This document shows positions 24,888 through 35,039 of a stretch of 64,000 nt of DNA, piece after piece. The position numbers were made by a program, and so were the translations under genes. The stretch lies in NCBI RefSeq assembly GCF_963422545.1, contig NZ_OY730238.1, forward strand, positions 1 to 64,000, in the 5' to 3' direction. The stretch's first letter is position 1; each line of letters starts with the position of its first letter. This DNA comes from an uncultured Flavobacterium sp. (GTDB lineage: Bacteria > Bacteroidota > Bacteroidia > Flavobacteriales > Flavobacteriaceae). The notes beneath the pieces were generated by a model. That model saw nothing but the letters and a program-made list of their open reading frames with translations. It searched no databases and was not told the DNA's origin.

Positions 24888-25631
24888 TTACTGATCAAAA
24901 CCAAGTTGTTTTCGTAAATCCAGATTTAAACTATATTGTTCCTGAATCGGAATTATTTTTCTTGAGCTTTTATTAATATCGCTTCCTTCGGCGGTCCATA
25001 GAAAAGGATAAAAATTAAAAACCTCATCGCCTTTTAATTTCGAAACATCTTGTCGCCATCCATTCCATCTGTTGCCTTCATAGAATTTATCTAAATCATT
25101 ATTAAAACAAAATCCTAAAAACTCAGAATACGTAATATCCAGTGGTTCAAATTCGAGATTATCAGGAGAAAAATAATAAATCTTTCCTAAATCAGTTCCT
25201 AACCCGCCTCCATTTAAAAGATAAAAACCACCAATTGCATCATCTGCAATTAATATAAAAGATGGTGTTTCGCCAAATTCTTTAAACGATTTTCCTTTGT
25301 TCCAATCCGAAAGTGTGCGATTAAATCTTGAATTTCCCGAACCCAAAATTCTAATCCAGCCATCATCAACCAAAATTCCGCCAGTCATAAAAACAACTGC
25401 TCCCATTGTCGAACGCGTTGTCACTTGGGTATTATACAGTGTTTCTTTTGCTTTTACAGCATCTACAGGCAAAACCTCAACTTTGTTTTTTGCCGTTTTA
25501 ATCCAGTCTTCGACAGTTGCCCAAGCCGGATCTTTTTTATCTATAAGTTCTTCAGTACTTTTCATTTTGTTTTGTGCTGTTACAGCAAAACTTAAAAACA
25601 TCAATATAATTATTGGAAACTTCTGCATCAT
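24888..25631 (-). CDS. exported DUF2625-family protein
   Basis: The 247-residue protein has a signal peptide (MMQKFPIIILMFLSFAVTAQ). It then follows DUF2625 closely: STEELIDKKDPAWATVEDWI, then MGAVVFMTGGILVDDGWIRILG, DDAIGGFYLLNGGG and YSEFLGFCFNNDLDKFYEG. The family has no known function. The stop is 77 bp from that of the convergent acyltransferase gene, with no clear hairpin between them. Confidence 0.85.
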   Translation of the reverse strand: MMQKFPIIILMFLSFAVTAQNKMKSTEELIDKKDPAWATVEDWIKTAKNKVEVLPVDAVKAKETLYNTQVTTRSTMGAVVFMTGGILVDDGWIRILGSGNSRFNRTLSDWNKGKSFKEFGETPSFILIADDAIGGFYLLNGGGLGTDLGKIYYFSPDNLEFEPLDITYSEFLGFCFNNDLDKFYEGNRWNGWRQDVSKLKGDEVFNFYPFLWTAEGSDINKSSRKIIPIQEQYSLNLDLRKQLGFDQ

Positions 25632-25661
25632 TTTTTTATTGTAAGTAATATTCTACATTAA

Positions 25662-27809
25662 CTAGCCTTTCTTCAAAATATTGCCTAAACCACGACCAAT
25701 TTGCTCAATCGCTTCAAGACCTTTTGTTAATGGTGTAGCGCTAAAATCTTCATAAGCATCCATCGCCGTTTCTTTGCGATCGTCCTGAGCGTAAACCAAA
25801 ATCAGGTTATTATCACTGAATGATTTTTCGAATTTCTGAGGTAATTTATCAAAAATTGATTGGTAAGAAACGGAACCTTTTCTGGATAAGTTGAAAACAA
25901 TTAAATCCGTTGGTTTTATTTCATCTGAAATAGATTCAAAATTATCCCAATCCAAAATACTTTTAAAACCTAATTTGGCATTCAACTTCAATTTAGCCGC
26001 AATTTCCTGAATAGCCTGATGCGTTTTATACTCGGCATAAATCACAATCGGAATACTTAATTCTTGTGATAATCTACAGATTTTTTGTAACAAAAGATGA
26101 AATCCAACTCCTCTTTCAGAAAAAGGCGGGCAAATAAAAACCAATCTTTTTTCTTCTATAAATGTTTTTTGAAATCTACAAATAAATAAACTTTTGTCTA
26201 CATTATTGATGATTGAATCTACATTTTCTCCAAAAATTTTATCCAGGAAACCTGTTTTTCTTGGCCAGCCTACAATCACAATATCTGACATGATTTCTTT
26301 AGAAGTTCTCGCAATTCCGCTTGCAGGATTATGATCGATTCTGGCAATTGTATTAATTTTTACTTCTGAGGCTGATCCTTGAATTACAAATTTATCAACG
26401 GCTTTTCGATACTTCAAAATATTAATTTCGGCCTGATCGTTATTTGGAACAATGGTTAACAATGTCACCGGATTAGCTGATTTCTTGTCTTTTATCAAAA
26501 GTGCAAAATCTAATAAACTGGCTGTCGCCGAAGTTTTTGCTAACGGAATCAATATATGTTCATCCAGAATCTGATCGCCGTATGCATCTTCATGCGAAAC
26601 TTCTTCTTCGCAAATCGCAATCTTTTTAGCCGCTTTTTCAGTGGCAAACGAAGCTACGATACAAGTAATCAGGATTAAGATAATCGTTCCGTTTAAGATG
26701 TTTTCGTCCAGAATTTGTGCTTTAAATCCAACCAAAATAACGGCAAGAGTTGCAGCCGCGTGTGCACTGCTTAATCCAAAAATAAGCTGTCTTTCAGTCT
26801 TTGTATATTTAAAAACAATTTGAGTAAAAAATGCTGCAATCCATTTTCCAAAAATAGCGACAACACTCAAAGTTCCTGCAACAATTAAAGCTGTTGGCCC
26901 GCTAAGAATTACGCTAATATCGACCAACATTCCCACAGAAATCAGGAAAAAAGGAATAAATAACGAGTTTCCTATAAACTCAATTCTGTTCATTAATGCT
27001 GACGAATGGGGAATTAATGGATTCAGTGCCAAACCGGCAACGAATGCTCCAATAATTGGCTCTACTCCTGCTACTTCGGCCAAAAACGCGGCGAAGAAAA
27101 CGACTGAAAGCACAAAAATATAATGGGCGTGTTTCTCGCTTTCTAATTTCTTAAAAAACCATTTTGCAATCCTCGGAATAACCAAAAACATAATTGCCGA
27201 GAAAATAGCTAATGAAACTGTTAGTTTTATCCAAAAAGCCTGATTCAGATTTCCCTGACTGCTTCCCATAATGACAGCCAAAATAATCAAAACGGCTGTA
27301 TCAGTTAAAATCGTTCCTCCAACAGTTATAGCAACTGCCTGATTTTTTGCAATTCCAAGTTTACTCACAATTGGATACGCTACCAAAGTATGTGTTGCAA
27401 ACATGCTTGCGGTTAAAAAACTGGCATTAAAATCATATTTCAGTAAATAAAAACAAACCGGAAATCCTATCGAAAGCGGTAAAATGAAAGTAAAAAAACC
27501 AAACAATAAACTCTTATTTCTATTCGCTTTAAACTCATTCATATCGAGTTCAAGACCGGCAATAAACATGATATAGAGAAGTCCAATTGTCGAAAATAAA
27601 TCGACTGCAGAGTTTTTTGCCAGAATATTTAATCCGTGAGGCCCTATGATAACCCCGGAAATAATAAGTCCGATGATACCGGGGATATTTATTTTTTTAA
27701 GTAAAATGGGAGACAGCAGTATAATAAAAAGTATCAACGAAAAAATCAATACTGGGTTACTAAGTGGTAATTCGAATTCGTGTATAAAATGCTTGAAAAA
27801 TTCTATCAT
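25662..27809 (-). CDS. CPA2-family cation:proton antiporter (Kef/NapA type)
   Basis: The 715-residue protein has about 12-13 transmembrane helices in residues 15-400, beginning with ILFIILLSPILLKKINIPGIIGLIISGVIIGPHGLN, characteristic of the CPA2 (Kef/NhaA-superfamily) transporters. Residues about 430-715 form a cytoplasmic region with two USP-like halves (LLDFALLIKDKKSANPVTLLTIVP and LVFICPPFSERGVGFHLLLQKIC). It lacks a clear KTN/RCK nucleotide-binding domain. The ions exchanged are not known. Transcription is divergent from sdaA. Confidence 0.9.
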   Translation of the reverse strand: MIEFFKHFIHEFELPLSNPVLIFSLILFIILLSPILLKKINIPGIIGLIISGVIIGPHGLNILAKNSAVDLFSTIGLLYIMFIAGLELDMNEFKANRNKSLLFGFFTFILPLSIGFPVCFYLLKYDFNASFLTASMFATHTLVAYPIVSKLGIAKNQAVAITVGGTILTDTAVLIILAVIMGSSQGNLNQAFWIKLTVSLAIFSAIMFLVIPRIAKWFFKKLESEKHAHYIFVLSVVFFAAFLAEVAGVEPIIGAFVAGLALNPLIPHSSALMNRIEFIGNSLFIPFFLISVGMLVDISVILSGPTALIVAGTLSVVAIFGKWIAAFFTQIVFKYTKTERQLIFGLSSAHAAATLAVILVGFKAQILDENILNGTIILILITCIVASFATEKAAKKIAICEEEVSHEDAYGDQILDEHILIPLAKTSATASLLDFALLIKDKKSANPVTLLTIVPNNDQAEINILKYRKAVDKFVIQGSASEVKINTIARIDHNPASGIARTSKEIMSDIVIVGWPRKTGFLDKIFGENVDSIINNVDKSLFICRFQKTFIEEKRLVFICPPFSERGVGFHLLLQKICRLSQELSIPIVIYAEYKTHQAIQEIAAKLKLNAKLGFKSILDWDNFESISDEIKPTDLIVFNLSRKGSVSYQSIFDKLPQKFEKSFSDNNLILVYAQDDRKETAMDAYEDFSATPLTKGLEAIEQIGRGLGNILKKG

Positions 27810-28128
27810 ATTATAATTTTATCTTCTTGGTGGTATTTTAATCTTTCGCAAAAAAAGAAGTTCAAAATTAAAATGAGATTTCAGAAGTTATTATTTACCA
27901 ATTTATTTAAAACTAAAAAAATCGGATTCTCTAGTGATTGCTTCATCACAAAAATACCTAAAAAAATTGCGAACTTTTCACGAAAACCGCATATTAAGTA
28001 ATAAAATTTGATTCGTTACCAAATTACTAAAATTTAATATTTATTTTAAACAAAATCGCAAGATTTCTAATTCAAAGTAAATCATCTTTGCATTATTCAA
28101 TTATCTTTGTCTTAATAAAAATTACACA
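27810..28128. other. 319-bp intergenic region between divergent genes, no gene seen
   Basis: This AT-rich gap separates the antiporter (minus strand) from sdaA (plus strand). The open frame that runs across its left part (to 28001) overlaps the antiporter start and has no family character. The only signal I can support is the -7 box at 28102. Confidence 0.6.
28102..28109 (+). promoter_or_regulatory. -7 promoter box of sdaA
   Basis: TATCTTTG matches TAnnTTTG, 20 bp before the ATG at 28129. The nearest TTTG (28087-28090) is too close to be a standard -33 element. Confidence 0.5.
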
Positions 28129-29556
28129 ATGGAAGAATGTATCTCTGTTTTTGATATGCTTAAAATTGGTGTTGGTCCCTCAAGTTCACATACTTTAGGA
28201 CCTTGGAGAGCCGCAGAACGTTTTTTGGAAGAGCTGAAAGACGAATCAATTTTAGACCAGATTAAACGTGTAAAAGTCGATTTATACGGATCGCTTTCGT
28301 TAACCGGAAAAGGTCACGCTACTGATTTATCAGTTATGTTGGGTTTAAGTGGTCAGGATCCTGAATATATTCCCGTTGAGAATATTGCAGGAATTATTAA
28401 AACAATCGAAGACACGAACGAAATTGTTTTGGCTAACCAATACAAAATTCCGTTTTATTTTCTTCAGGATATTGTTTTCAATAAAGAATTCCTTCCCTTT
28501 CATGCCAATGGATTAAAATTTACGGCTTATAAAGCAGATGATTCTGAGTATGAATCTACGTTTTATTCTATTGGAGGAGGTTTTGTTGTGAAAGAAGAAC
28601 GCACAAATGCCAAAATCAATGAGGTTATAAAATGTGCTTTCCCATTCCCGATTCAAAATGCTGTTGAGCTTTTAAATTATACGGTTTCAGAAAACAAATC
28701 AATCTCTGAAATTGTTTATGAAAACGAAAAATCAATGCGTTCTGAAGCCGAAATTCACTCAGAATTAATGCGCATCTGGAACACAATGTTAGAATGTATG
28801 TATATTGGCTGTCACACCGGAGGAATTCTTCCCGGCGGATTAAACGTTCGCAGAAGAGCTTTTGACATGCACCAAAACTTAATAGGTTTATCTAATTATT
28901 CAGATCCACAAAGCTGGCTGGAAGAAATTAGAAAAACCGAAGTGAAATTTCGCCAGATCTTAAAATGGGTAAGTTGTTTTGCACTTGCCGTGAATGAAGT
29001 AAATGCTTCTTTAGGTCGTGTTGTTACTGCTCCTACAAACGGAAGCGCGGGTGTAATTCCTGCCGTTTTAATGTATTATCTGGTAATTGAAAACCATAAT
29101 GCAGGCGAAAAAGAAATCAAACAATTTTTGATGGTTGCCGGAGAAATTGGAAGTATCTTTAAAAAAGGTTCTACTATTTCAGCTGCAATGGGCGGTTGTC
29201 AGGCCGAAATTGGTGTTTCGTCATCAATGGCTGCAGCGGCGCTTTGCGAATTAATGGGCGGAACTCCTGCTCAGGTTTTAATGGCTGCCGAAATCGCTAT
29301 GGAACATCATTTAGGTTTAACCTGTGATCCAATTGGCGGTTTGGTTCAGATTCCGTGTATCGAAAGAAATACGATGGGCGCCATAAAAGCCATAAATGCT
29401 GCCGAATTGGCCCTTGAAACGGATTCTAAAAACGCAAAAGTGCCTTTGGATAAAGTAATTAATACGATGTGGGAAACCGCAAAAGATATGAATTCTAAAT
29501 ACAAAGAAACCTCCGAAGGCGGATTGGCAATTGCCGTAAATTTGGCGGATTGTTAA
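28129..29556 (+). CDS. sdaA: iron-sulfur L-serine ammonia-lyase (L-serine dehydratase)
   Basis: The enzyme converts L-serine to pyruvate and ammonia using a [4Fe-4S] cluster. The 475-residue chain has both halves fused: an N-terminal GVGPSSSHTLGPWRAA and a C-terminal catalytic half with CHTGGILPGG, APTNGSAGVIPAVL, CQAEIGVSSSMAA and CDPIGGLVQIPCIERN. The cysteines in the last three segments are the likely cluster ligands. Cytoplasmic. The 10-bp gap after the stop leads into a GCCACAGATT hairpin. Confidence 0.95.
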   Translation: MEECISVFDMLKIGVGPSSSHTLGPWRAAERFLEELKDESILDQIKRVKVDLYGSLSLTGKGHATDLSVMLGLSGQDPEYIPVENIAGIIKTIEDTNEIVLANQYKIPFYFLQDIVFNKEFLPFHANGLKFTAYKADDSEYESTFYSIGGGFVVKEERTNAKINEVIKCAFPFPIQNAVELLNYTVSENKSISEIVYENEKSMRSEAEIHSELMRIWNTMLECMYIGCHTGGILPGGLNVRRRAFDMHQNLIGLSNYSDPQSWLEEIRKTEVKFRQILKWVSCFALAVNEVNASLGRVVTAPTNGSAGVIPAVLMYYLVIENHNAGEKEIKQFLMVAGEIGSIFKKGSTISAAMGGCQAEIGVSSSMAAAALCELMGGTPAQVLMAAEIAMEHHLGLTCDPIGGLVQIPCIERNTMGAIKAINAAELALETDSKNAKVPLDKVINTMWETAKDMNSKYKETSEGGLAIAVNLADC

Positions 29557-29566
29557 AAAAAAGTTA

Positions 29567-29627
29567 GCCACAGATTAAAAGGATTCACACAGATTAAATA
29601 ATCCTTTTTAATCTTTTAATCTGTGGC
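29567..29627. repeat. GCCACAGATT-type inverted repeat after sdaA
   Basis: Arms of 14 bases at 29567-29580 and 29614-29627 (GCCACAGATTAAAA and its reverse complement) are perfect. T/A tracts on both sides make it a plausible terminator. Same family as 164-225 and 44609-44691. Confidence 0.8.
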
Positions 29628-29653
29628 AAAAAAAATCTTCCAAAATATATTCC

Positions 29654-30853
29654 ATGAAAAAATACCACTTTCTTTTCGCCTTATTGTTTTGCTCGGTTTT
29701 ATCACATTCTCAAGATCGTTATTTTCTAAATTCAGATACAAGATTATATACTTCTAAAAACACTTCTGCTGATTTTTTGGGTTATTTTAAATATGGTGCC
29801 GAAGTACAATTACTTTCAAAAAATGAAAATGGCTGGTATAAAGTAAAAGCCGATAATTTCTCTGAAGGTTATGTTCCGGAGAACTTTATTGCTGAACGAT
29901 TAAATGCCAAAGACATTCAGACAAAAGACAGCGAAAACCCAATTATAGAAGGCGGTGACAATTATTACGGTAGCAATCATCTCTTTGTTTTGGTTGCCGG
30001 TTTAAAAGCGAGAACACAACCAGATAAGAACTCAAAAATTAGAGAAATTTTATATACAGGAGATCCTGTTGCTGTTAATTATCTTCCTAAAAATCCAGAC
30101 GAATGGGTCAATATAAATGGTAGTTTTAGTGATGAATATGCACAATTTACGCTTAGAAAATTCATTGGAAAAAGACCTGATTTTAATGCTTTATTAAAAG
30201 AATTCGACAAACTGGATATTAACGCTGTTGCTGATCGTAAAACCGTTGGCGAAAGAATCGTTGAATTGGCATGGAACAGCGAAAATTCTACATTGGCTCC
30301 TGCTTACCAAAGATATTATGAAGTTGTAAAACAATTAAATGATCCAAAACTTCTTGCAGATACTGAATTGAATATGGCTATAGCCAAAGGTGCAGCCAAA
30401 CATAAAAAAGAGGAAGAAGTCAGGGCTTTTACCAAAAAAGCAGAATTTATATTGAAAGACGTAAAAACCAAATCTTTATTCTTCTCTCAAAAAGACCTGG
30501 TAAAAATATTCGGAAAACCTTCCAGAAAAGTAACTGTAGATGATGGATGCGGCGTTTATTTAAGTGACCTTTTTTATTATTATCCAGATTTAGAAGCTTC
30601 AGTAGACGAGAAAAAAAATCAGGTAGAAATTACTAAAGTTTTTATCAACGAAAACAACAAACTTGTTTTTAATGCAAATTCGGTTTTGGACGATACATTG
30701 TCTGAAAAATCCTTTATAGAAAAATACGGAACTTATATTAGTGCTTCTATAAAATCACCACACAGTTATTCTATTCAATTAGAAGACAGTGAATTTAAAA
30801 TTGATTTCAAAGACGGAAAGTTATTTACTATAGAAATATTCCTCTATTGCTGA
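29654..30853 (+). CDS. exported protein with two SH3-like domains
   Basis: The 399-residue protein has a signal peptide (about residues 1-20, ending SHSQ). Two bacterial SH3-like segments follow: residues about 24-82 (GYFKYGAEVQLLSKNENGWYKVKA) and about 110-172 (LKARTQPDKNSKIREILYTGD). Such domains often bind cell-wall peptides. The C-terminal half, about residues 175-399, is not recognised and contains a Cys-containing CGVYLSDLFYYYP segment. Located just before panB with 49 bp between. Confidence 0.75.
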   Translation: MKKYHFLFALLFCSVLSHSQDRYFLNSDTRLYTSKNTSADFLGYFKYGAEVQLLSKNENGWYKVKADNFSEGYVPENFIAERLNAKDIQTKDSENPIIEGGDNYYGSNHLFVLVAGLKARTQPDKNSKIREILYTGDPVAVNYLPKNPDEWVNINGSFSDEYAQFTLRKFIGKRPDFNALLKEFDKLDINAVADRKTVGERIVELAWNSENSTLAPAYQRYYEVVKQLNDPKLLADTELNMAIAKGAAKHKKEEEVRAFTKKAEFILKDVKTKSLFFSQKDLVKIFGKPSRKVTVDDGCGVYLSDLFYYYPDLEASVDEKKNQVEITKVFINENNKLVFNANSVLDDTLSEKSFIEKYGTYISASIKSPHSYSIQLEDSEFKIDFKDGKLFTIEIFLYC

Positions 30854-30902
30854 TTTCAATTTATAATTATTCAATACTTTTACACCTTCAAAAAAACTCA
30901 AA

Positions 30903-31721
30903 ATGTCAGTAGCAAAAAAAGATTATAAAAGAATCACAACAAAGTCATTAATCGAAATGAAAAGCAACGGAGAAAAGATCTCTATGCTTACCGCTTACGA
31001 TTTTACAATGGCCAAAATTGTTGATACCGCAGGAATCGATGTGATTTTAGTGGGCGATTCAGCATCAAATGTTATGGCGGGTCACGAAACGACGTTGCCA
31101 ATTACTTTAGATCAAATGATCTATCACGCTTCATCTGTAGTTCGTGCTGTTGAAAGAGCGTTAGTTGTGGTAGATTTACCTTTTGGAAGTTACCAGTCTG
31201 ATCCAAAAGAAGCTTTGCGTTCTGCTATTAGAATCATGAAAGAAAGTGGGGGACACGCCGTGAAACTTGAAGGAGGAAAAGAAATAAAAGAATCTATCAA
31301 AAAAATATTAAATGCCGGAATTCCTGTTATGGGACATTTGGGTTTAACTCCACAATCGATTTATAAATTTGGAACTTACAGCGTACGTGCAAAAGAGGAC
31401 GAAGAAGCTGAAAAACTAATCGAAGATGCAAAATTGCTTGAAAAAGTAGGTTGTTTTGCTATTGTTTTAGAAAAAATCCCAGCCGATTTAGCTCAAAAAG
31501 TTGCTGAAAGTATTTCAATTCCAGTTATCGGAATTGGTGCCGGAGGTGGTGTTGACGGACAAGTTTTGGTTATTCATGATATGTTAGGAATGAATAATGA
31601 ATTTAGTCCGCGTTTCTTACGTCGTTACTTAAATTTATACGATGACATGACAAAAGCAATTGGTCAATATGCAGCTGATGTGAAGTCTCGTGATTTCCCA
31701 AATTCAGGTGAACAATACTAG
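30903..31721 (+). CDS. panB: 3-methyl-2-oxobutanoate hydroxymethyltransferase
   Basis: PanB adds a hydroxymethyl group from methylene-tetrahydrofolate to 2-oxoisovalerate, the first committed step of pantothenate and CoA synthesis. The 272-residue protein matches along its length: MLTAYDFTMAKIVDTAGIDVILVGDS at the start, VVDLPFGSYQ, GGHAVKLEGG, GHLGLTPQS and PVIGIGAGGGVDGQVLV. Cytoplasmic, Mg-dependent. No other pantothenate gene is beside it. Confidence 0.96.
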   Translation: MSVAKKDYKRITTKSLIEMKSNGEKISMLTAYDFTMAKIVDTAGIDVILVGDSASNVMAGHETTLPITLDQMIYHASSVVRAVERALVVVDLPFGSYQSDPKEALRSAIRIMKESGGHAVKLEGGKEIKESIKKILNAGIPVMGHLGLTPQSIYKFGTYSVRAKEDEEAEKLIEDAKLLEKVGCFAIVLEKIPADLAQKVAESISIPVIGIGAGGGVDGQVLVIHDMLGMNNEFSPRFLRRYLNLYDDMTKAIGQYAADVKSRDFPNSGEQY

Positions 31722-31870
31722 ATTTTTTAAAGGTACTAAGGTACTAAGGTTCTAAGTTACTGAGATTCTAAGATTTCTTTTTTAGGTTCAAAGGCTCAAA
31801 GTGACAAAGGTTCAAAGGTTTTAAAAATTGAAAAACTCAATAGCCTCCAGCTTTAGCTGGAGGTATCTTT
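31722..31870. repeat. direct-repeat stretch and CCTCCAGC hairpin
   Basis: The gap after panB has tandem GGTACTAA/GGTTCAAA-like units (31730-31822) and then a perfect 8-bp hairpin CCTCCAGC...GCTGGAGG at 31844-31863, followed by ATCTTTTTT. The hairpin may end panB transcription. Confidence 0.65.
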
Positions 31871-31934
31871 TTTAAGATCATTTAAAGGCTTTAGCCAAAC
31901 TTCTTTCAATATAAAATTTCCACATACGTCTAAA

Positions 31935-32624
31935 ATGAAAATTCTTTCCAACAAAAACAACCTCCAAATTTTGCACGAAGACAATCACATAATTGTGATC
32001 AATAAGCGCGTAGGCGATATTGTGCAAGGTGATAAAACGGGAGATAAACCTTTATCAGATGTTGTCAAAGAATACATTAAAGACAAATACAATAAACCTG
32101 GTGACGTTTTTCTGGGTGTGATTCATCGTTTAGACAGACCCACAACCGGAATTGTTGTTTTTGCCAGAACCAGTAAAGCATTAACTCGCATGAACGAAAT
32201 GTTCAGCAATCGCGAAACTCAAAAAACGTATTGGGCAATTGTCAAGAATAAACCTCAGGAAACAACTGCCAAATTGGTTCATTATCTTAAAAGAAACGAG
32301 AAAAATAATACTTCAAAAGCACATTTAAAAGAAGTTCCGGATAGTAAAATTGCCAGTTTAGATTATACTGTTTTTAAAGAACTTCAAAATTATGTGGCAT
32401 TAGAAATTAATTTGCATACTGGTCGCCATCATCAAATTAGAGCGCAATTGGCAGCAATTGGATCTCCAATTAAGGGAGATTTAAAATATGGTTTTGACCG
32501 AAGCAATCCTGATGGCGGAATTCATCTTCATGCCAGAAAATTAGTTTTTGTGCATCCTGTTTCTAAAGAAACCATTACAATCGTAGCTCCTACTCCGGAC
32601 GAAACAATTTGGAATGCGTTGTGA
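31935..32624 (+). CDS. RluA-family pseudouridine synthase
   Basis: The enzyme converts uridine to pseudouridine in RNA. The 229-residue protein has the catalytic motif HRLDRPTTG with Asp67, then the family's R-x-x-K-x-Y-x-A equivalent (ETQKTYWAIVK) and HTGRHHQIRAQLA. There is no S4 domain, so it is the short form of the family. The target (tRNA or rRNA) is not decided. Confidence 0.92.
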   Translation: MKILSNKNNLQILHEDNHIIVINKRVGDIVQGDKTGDKPLSDVVKEYIKDKYNKPGDVFLGVIHRLDRPTTGIVVFARTSKALTRMNEMFSNRETQKTYWAIVKNKPQETTAKLVHYLKRNEKNNTSKAHLKEVPDSKIASLDYTVFKELQNYVALEINLHTGRHHQIRAQLAAIGSPIKGDLKYGFDRSNPDGGIHLHARKLVFVHPVSKETITIVAPTPDETIWNAL

Positions 32625-32699
32625 TTTTATGATACAATTGTTAATTTTTTAATTTTTATCGATTAACTTGCATAGACAAAAATCAAGTGAATTATAAAA

Positions 32700-34028
32700 A
32701 TGGACTATAAAAACGACATCGGATACAGAAAAGAAACGCTAAAAAAATTGTTGTATAACATTCAAAAAAGCGAAGATTTAATTGTAAAAGCTTTATACGA
32801 TGATTTTAAAAAGCCCGAATTTGAAGCTGTTTTAACCGAGACAAATTATGTCATTTCGGAACTTAAAGACACGATCAAAAATATTTATAATTGGGCAAAG
32901 CCAAAACGCGTTTTACCATCAATTCTCAATTTTCCTTCTACAGATTATATCTTTAAAGAACCATACGGAAATGTCCTGATTATTGCACCTTGGAATTATC
33001 CTTTTCAATTGGCTTTATGTCCTTTGATTTCTGCCGTGGCAGCCGGAAACAGGGTTATTTTAAAACCTTCTGAACTCACTCCCAACACCTCATCAATAAT
33101 TGCTAAGATTATCGAAAAAACATTTCATATCAATCACGTTGATGTTTTTGAAGGCGGTGTTGAAGTTTCGAATAAACTTCTGGCAAAACGCTGGGATTAT
33201 ATTTTCTTTACTGGAAGTGTTTCAGTTGGTAAAATTATTGCCAAAGCCGCTGCCGAAAATCTGACTCCGGTAACATTAGAATTAGGCGGAAAAAATCCTT
33301 GCATTATTGACGAAACTGCCAATTTAAAATTAGCTGCGAAACGAATTGTCTGGGGAAAATTTATAAATGCAGGACAAACTTGTATTGCGCCCGACTATAT
33401 TTTGGTTCAGAAAAATATGAAAACCAATTTCCTTTCTTTCTTAATAGAAGAAATCACAAAGGCTTACGGCAAGAAAATAGAAAAATCTCCAGATTTTGCC
33501 CGCATTATCAATACTAAAAATTGGGTTCGTCTGGACAGTATGATCGAAAAAGAGAAAGTTGTTTTTGGCGGAGAAACTGACGCAAGCAATCTTTACATTC
33601 CTCCAACAATAATTGAAGAACCAGATTTAGATAGTCCTGTGATGAAAGAAGAAATATTTGGCCCAATCTTACCAATTCTAACTTACGAAACCCAAGCCGA
33701 TATTCAAAATGTAGTTAGCCGTTATGAAAAGCCTCTTGCTTTTTATGTCTTTAGCGAAAATAAATCATTTGCAAAAAAACTAATTGCAACCTATTCTTTT
33801 GGCGGTGGTTGTATTAACGACACTGTTATTCATTTTTCTAATAAAAGATTACCCTTTGGCGGTGTTGGCCATAGCGGAATTGGCGCTTATCACGGTCAAT
33901 TGAGTTTTGATACTTTTTCGCACCATAAAGCAGTCGTCAAAAAAGGAAACTGGCTTGATTTACCAATGCGATATGCCCCTTACAAAGACAAATTATCTTC
34001 TATTAAACGTTTATTAGACTGGCTGTAA
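32700..34028 (+). CDS. aldehyde dehydrogenase (class 3-like)
   Basis: The enzyme oxidises aldehydes to acids with NAD(P). The 442-residue length and the opening NPYNYP-type segment (IIAPWNYPFQLALCPLISAVAAGN) point to the short class-3-like branch, which acts on fatty and aromatic aldehydes. Catalytic residues visible are Glu194 in ELGGKNP and Cys228 in NAGQTC. The C-terminal half ends in HHKAVVKKGNWLDLPMRY. Confidence 0.93.
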   Translation: MDYKNDIGYRKETLKKLLYNIQKSEDLIVKALYDDFKKPEFEAVLTETNYVISELKDTIKNIYNWAKPKRVLPSILNFPSTDYIFKEPYGNVLIIAPWNYPFQLALCPLISAVAAGNRVILKPSELTPNTSSIIAKIIEKTFHINHVDVFEGGVEVSNKLLAKRWDYIFFTGSVSVGKIIAKAAAENLTPVTLELGGKNPCIIDETANLKLAAKRIVWGKFINAGQTCIAPDYILVQKNMKTNFLSFLIEEITKAYGKKIEKSPDFARIINTKNWVRLDSMIEKEKVVFGGETDASNLYIPPTIIEEPDLDSPVMKEEIFGPILPILTYETQADIQNVVSRYEKPLAFYVFSENKSFAKKLIATYSFGGGCINDTVIHFSNKRLPFGGVGHSGIGAYHGQLSFDTFSHHKAVVKKGNWLDLPMRYAPYKDKLSSIKRLLDWL

Positions 34029-34147
34029 GTAATAAAAAACGATTTCGTAATGTTTTGTAGATTTTCATAAGAAATTGATTAAAAATATTATATTTACGTC
34101 ACATTAAACCGCTTAAATTACAAGCATATAAAACAATTTTACTTAGA

Positions 34148-34945
34148 ATGAAATCTACACTTGACCAAATTGAAGACATCAAAAAAAATGGATATACCAT
34201 AGATTTTGGATCCACTTTTAATTACGCTTTCGAAAACTACAAAAAAATAGCACTTTATTCCGGGCTTATCATATTGGTCTTTTCAGTCATTGTTGGAATC
34301 CTTGTCATGGGACTGGCAGTTACCTATTATGGCGTAGGAGCAATCAATAGAGATTTTATTCAAGGTTTAGAAAATCAAAAATTATCTTACTTAGAACAGC
34401 TTCTTTCAATAGCTGCCTTTTCAGTATTTGCTGCTTTACTTGCCCCTTTTGGAGCAGGATTTCTTAAAATGGCAGATTGCGCTGACAAAGACGAAGAGTT
34501 TAATGTTTCAACAATGTTTACTTACTATAAATCTCCTTATTTTTCTCAGTTATTTATAATGGCCTTAATTCTTGCATTGGTCAGTAATGCAATTTCTGCT
34601 GCTCTTGAAAGCCAGGGAATCAATCTCTTAGGAACTGCAATTTCAATTTTCATATCCTTTTTTACGTTTTTAGCAATTCCGTTAGTAATTTTTGGAAAAC
34701 TAAATGCAATAGAGGCCATAAAATCAAGTCTGATCGTTGTAACAAAAAATCCTTTACTAATTTTTGCCTTATTTATTACCGGTTTTATCGGTTCTGTCAT
34801 TGGAATTTTTGCATGTTGTATCGGAATACTTTTTACAGCTGTTTTTAATAGCTCTGTAACTTATGCAACTTACTTCTCTATTTTTAGCGAAGAAGAAGAA
34901 ATTAAAGATTCAATTGACTCCATTGGACAATCGGATTTAGAATAA
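34148..34945 (+). CDS. integral membrane protein of unknown function
   Basis: The 265-residue protein has a soluble start (FGSTFNYAFENYKKIALYSG) and then five or six hydrophobic segments, near residues 34-60, 82-106, 130-152, 159-181 and 200-232. The F-x-x-A-F-x-x-Y-K opening is shared with membrane families such as DUF975-like proteins, so it may be a relative. Nothing suggests a substrate. Confidence 0.65.
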   Translation: MKSTLDQIEDIKKNGYTIDFGSTFNYAFENYKKIALYSGLIILVFSVIVGILVMGLAVTYYGVGAINRDFIQGLENQKLSYLEQLLSIAAFSVFAALLAPFGAGFLKMADCADKDEEFNVSTMFTYYKSPYFSQLFIMALILALVSNAISAALESQGINLLGTAISIFISFFTFLAIPLVIFGKLNAIEAIKSSLIVVTKNPLLIFALFITGFIGSVIGIFACCIGILFTAVFNSSVTYATYFSIFSEEEEIKDSIDSIGQSDLE

Positions 34946-35039
34946 AACTGAAATTTCTAAGTAAACGAAGAGCCTAACCTACTCTTTTTTAGAACTTTCA
35001 AAAAATGCTATTTTACTAAACCAACATACCCCAAATTCT

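Noticed and set aside
27810..28128. Riboswitch or leader before sdaA
   Set aside because: No conserved stem arrangement could be seen; only a -7 box is supported.
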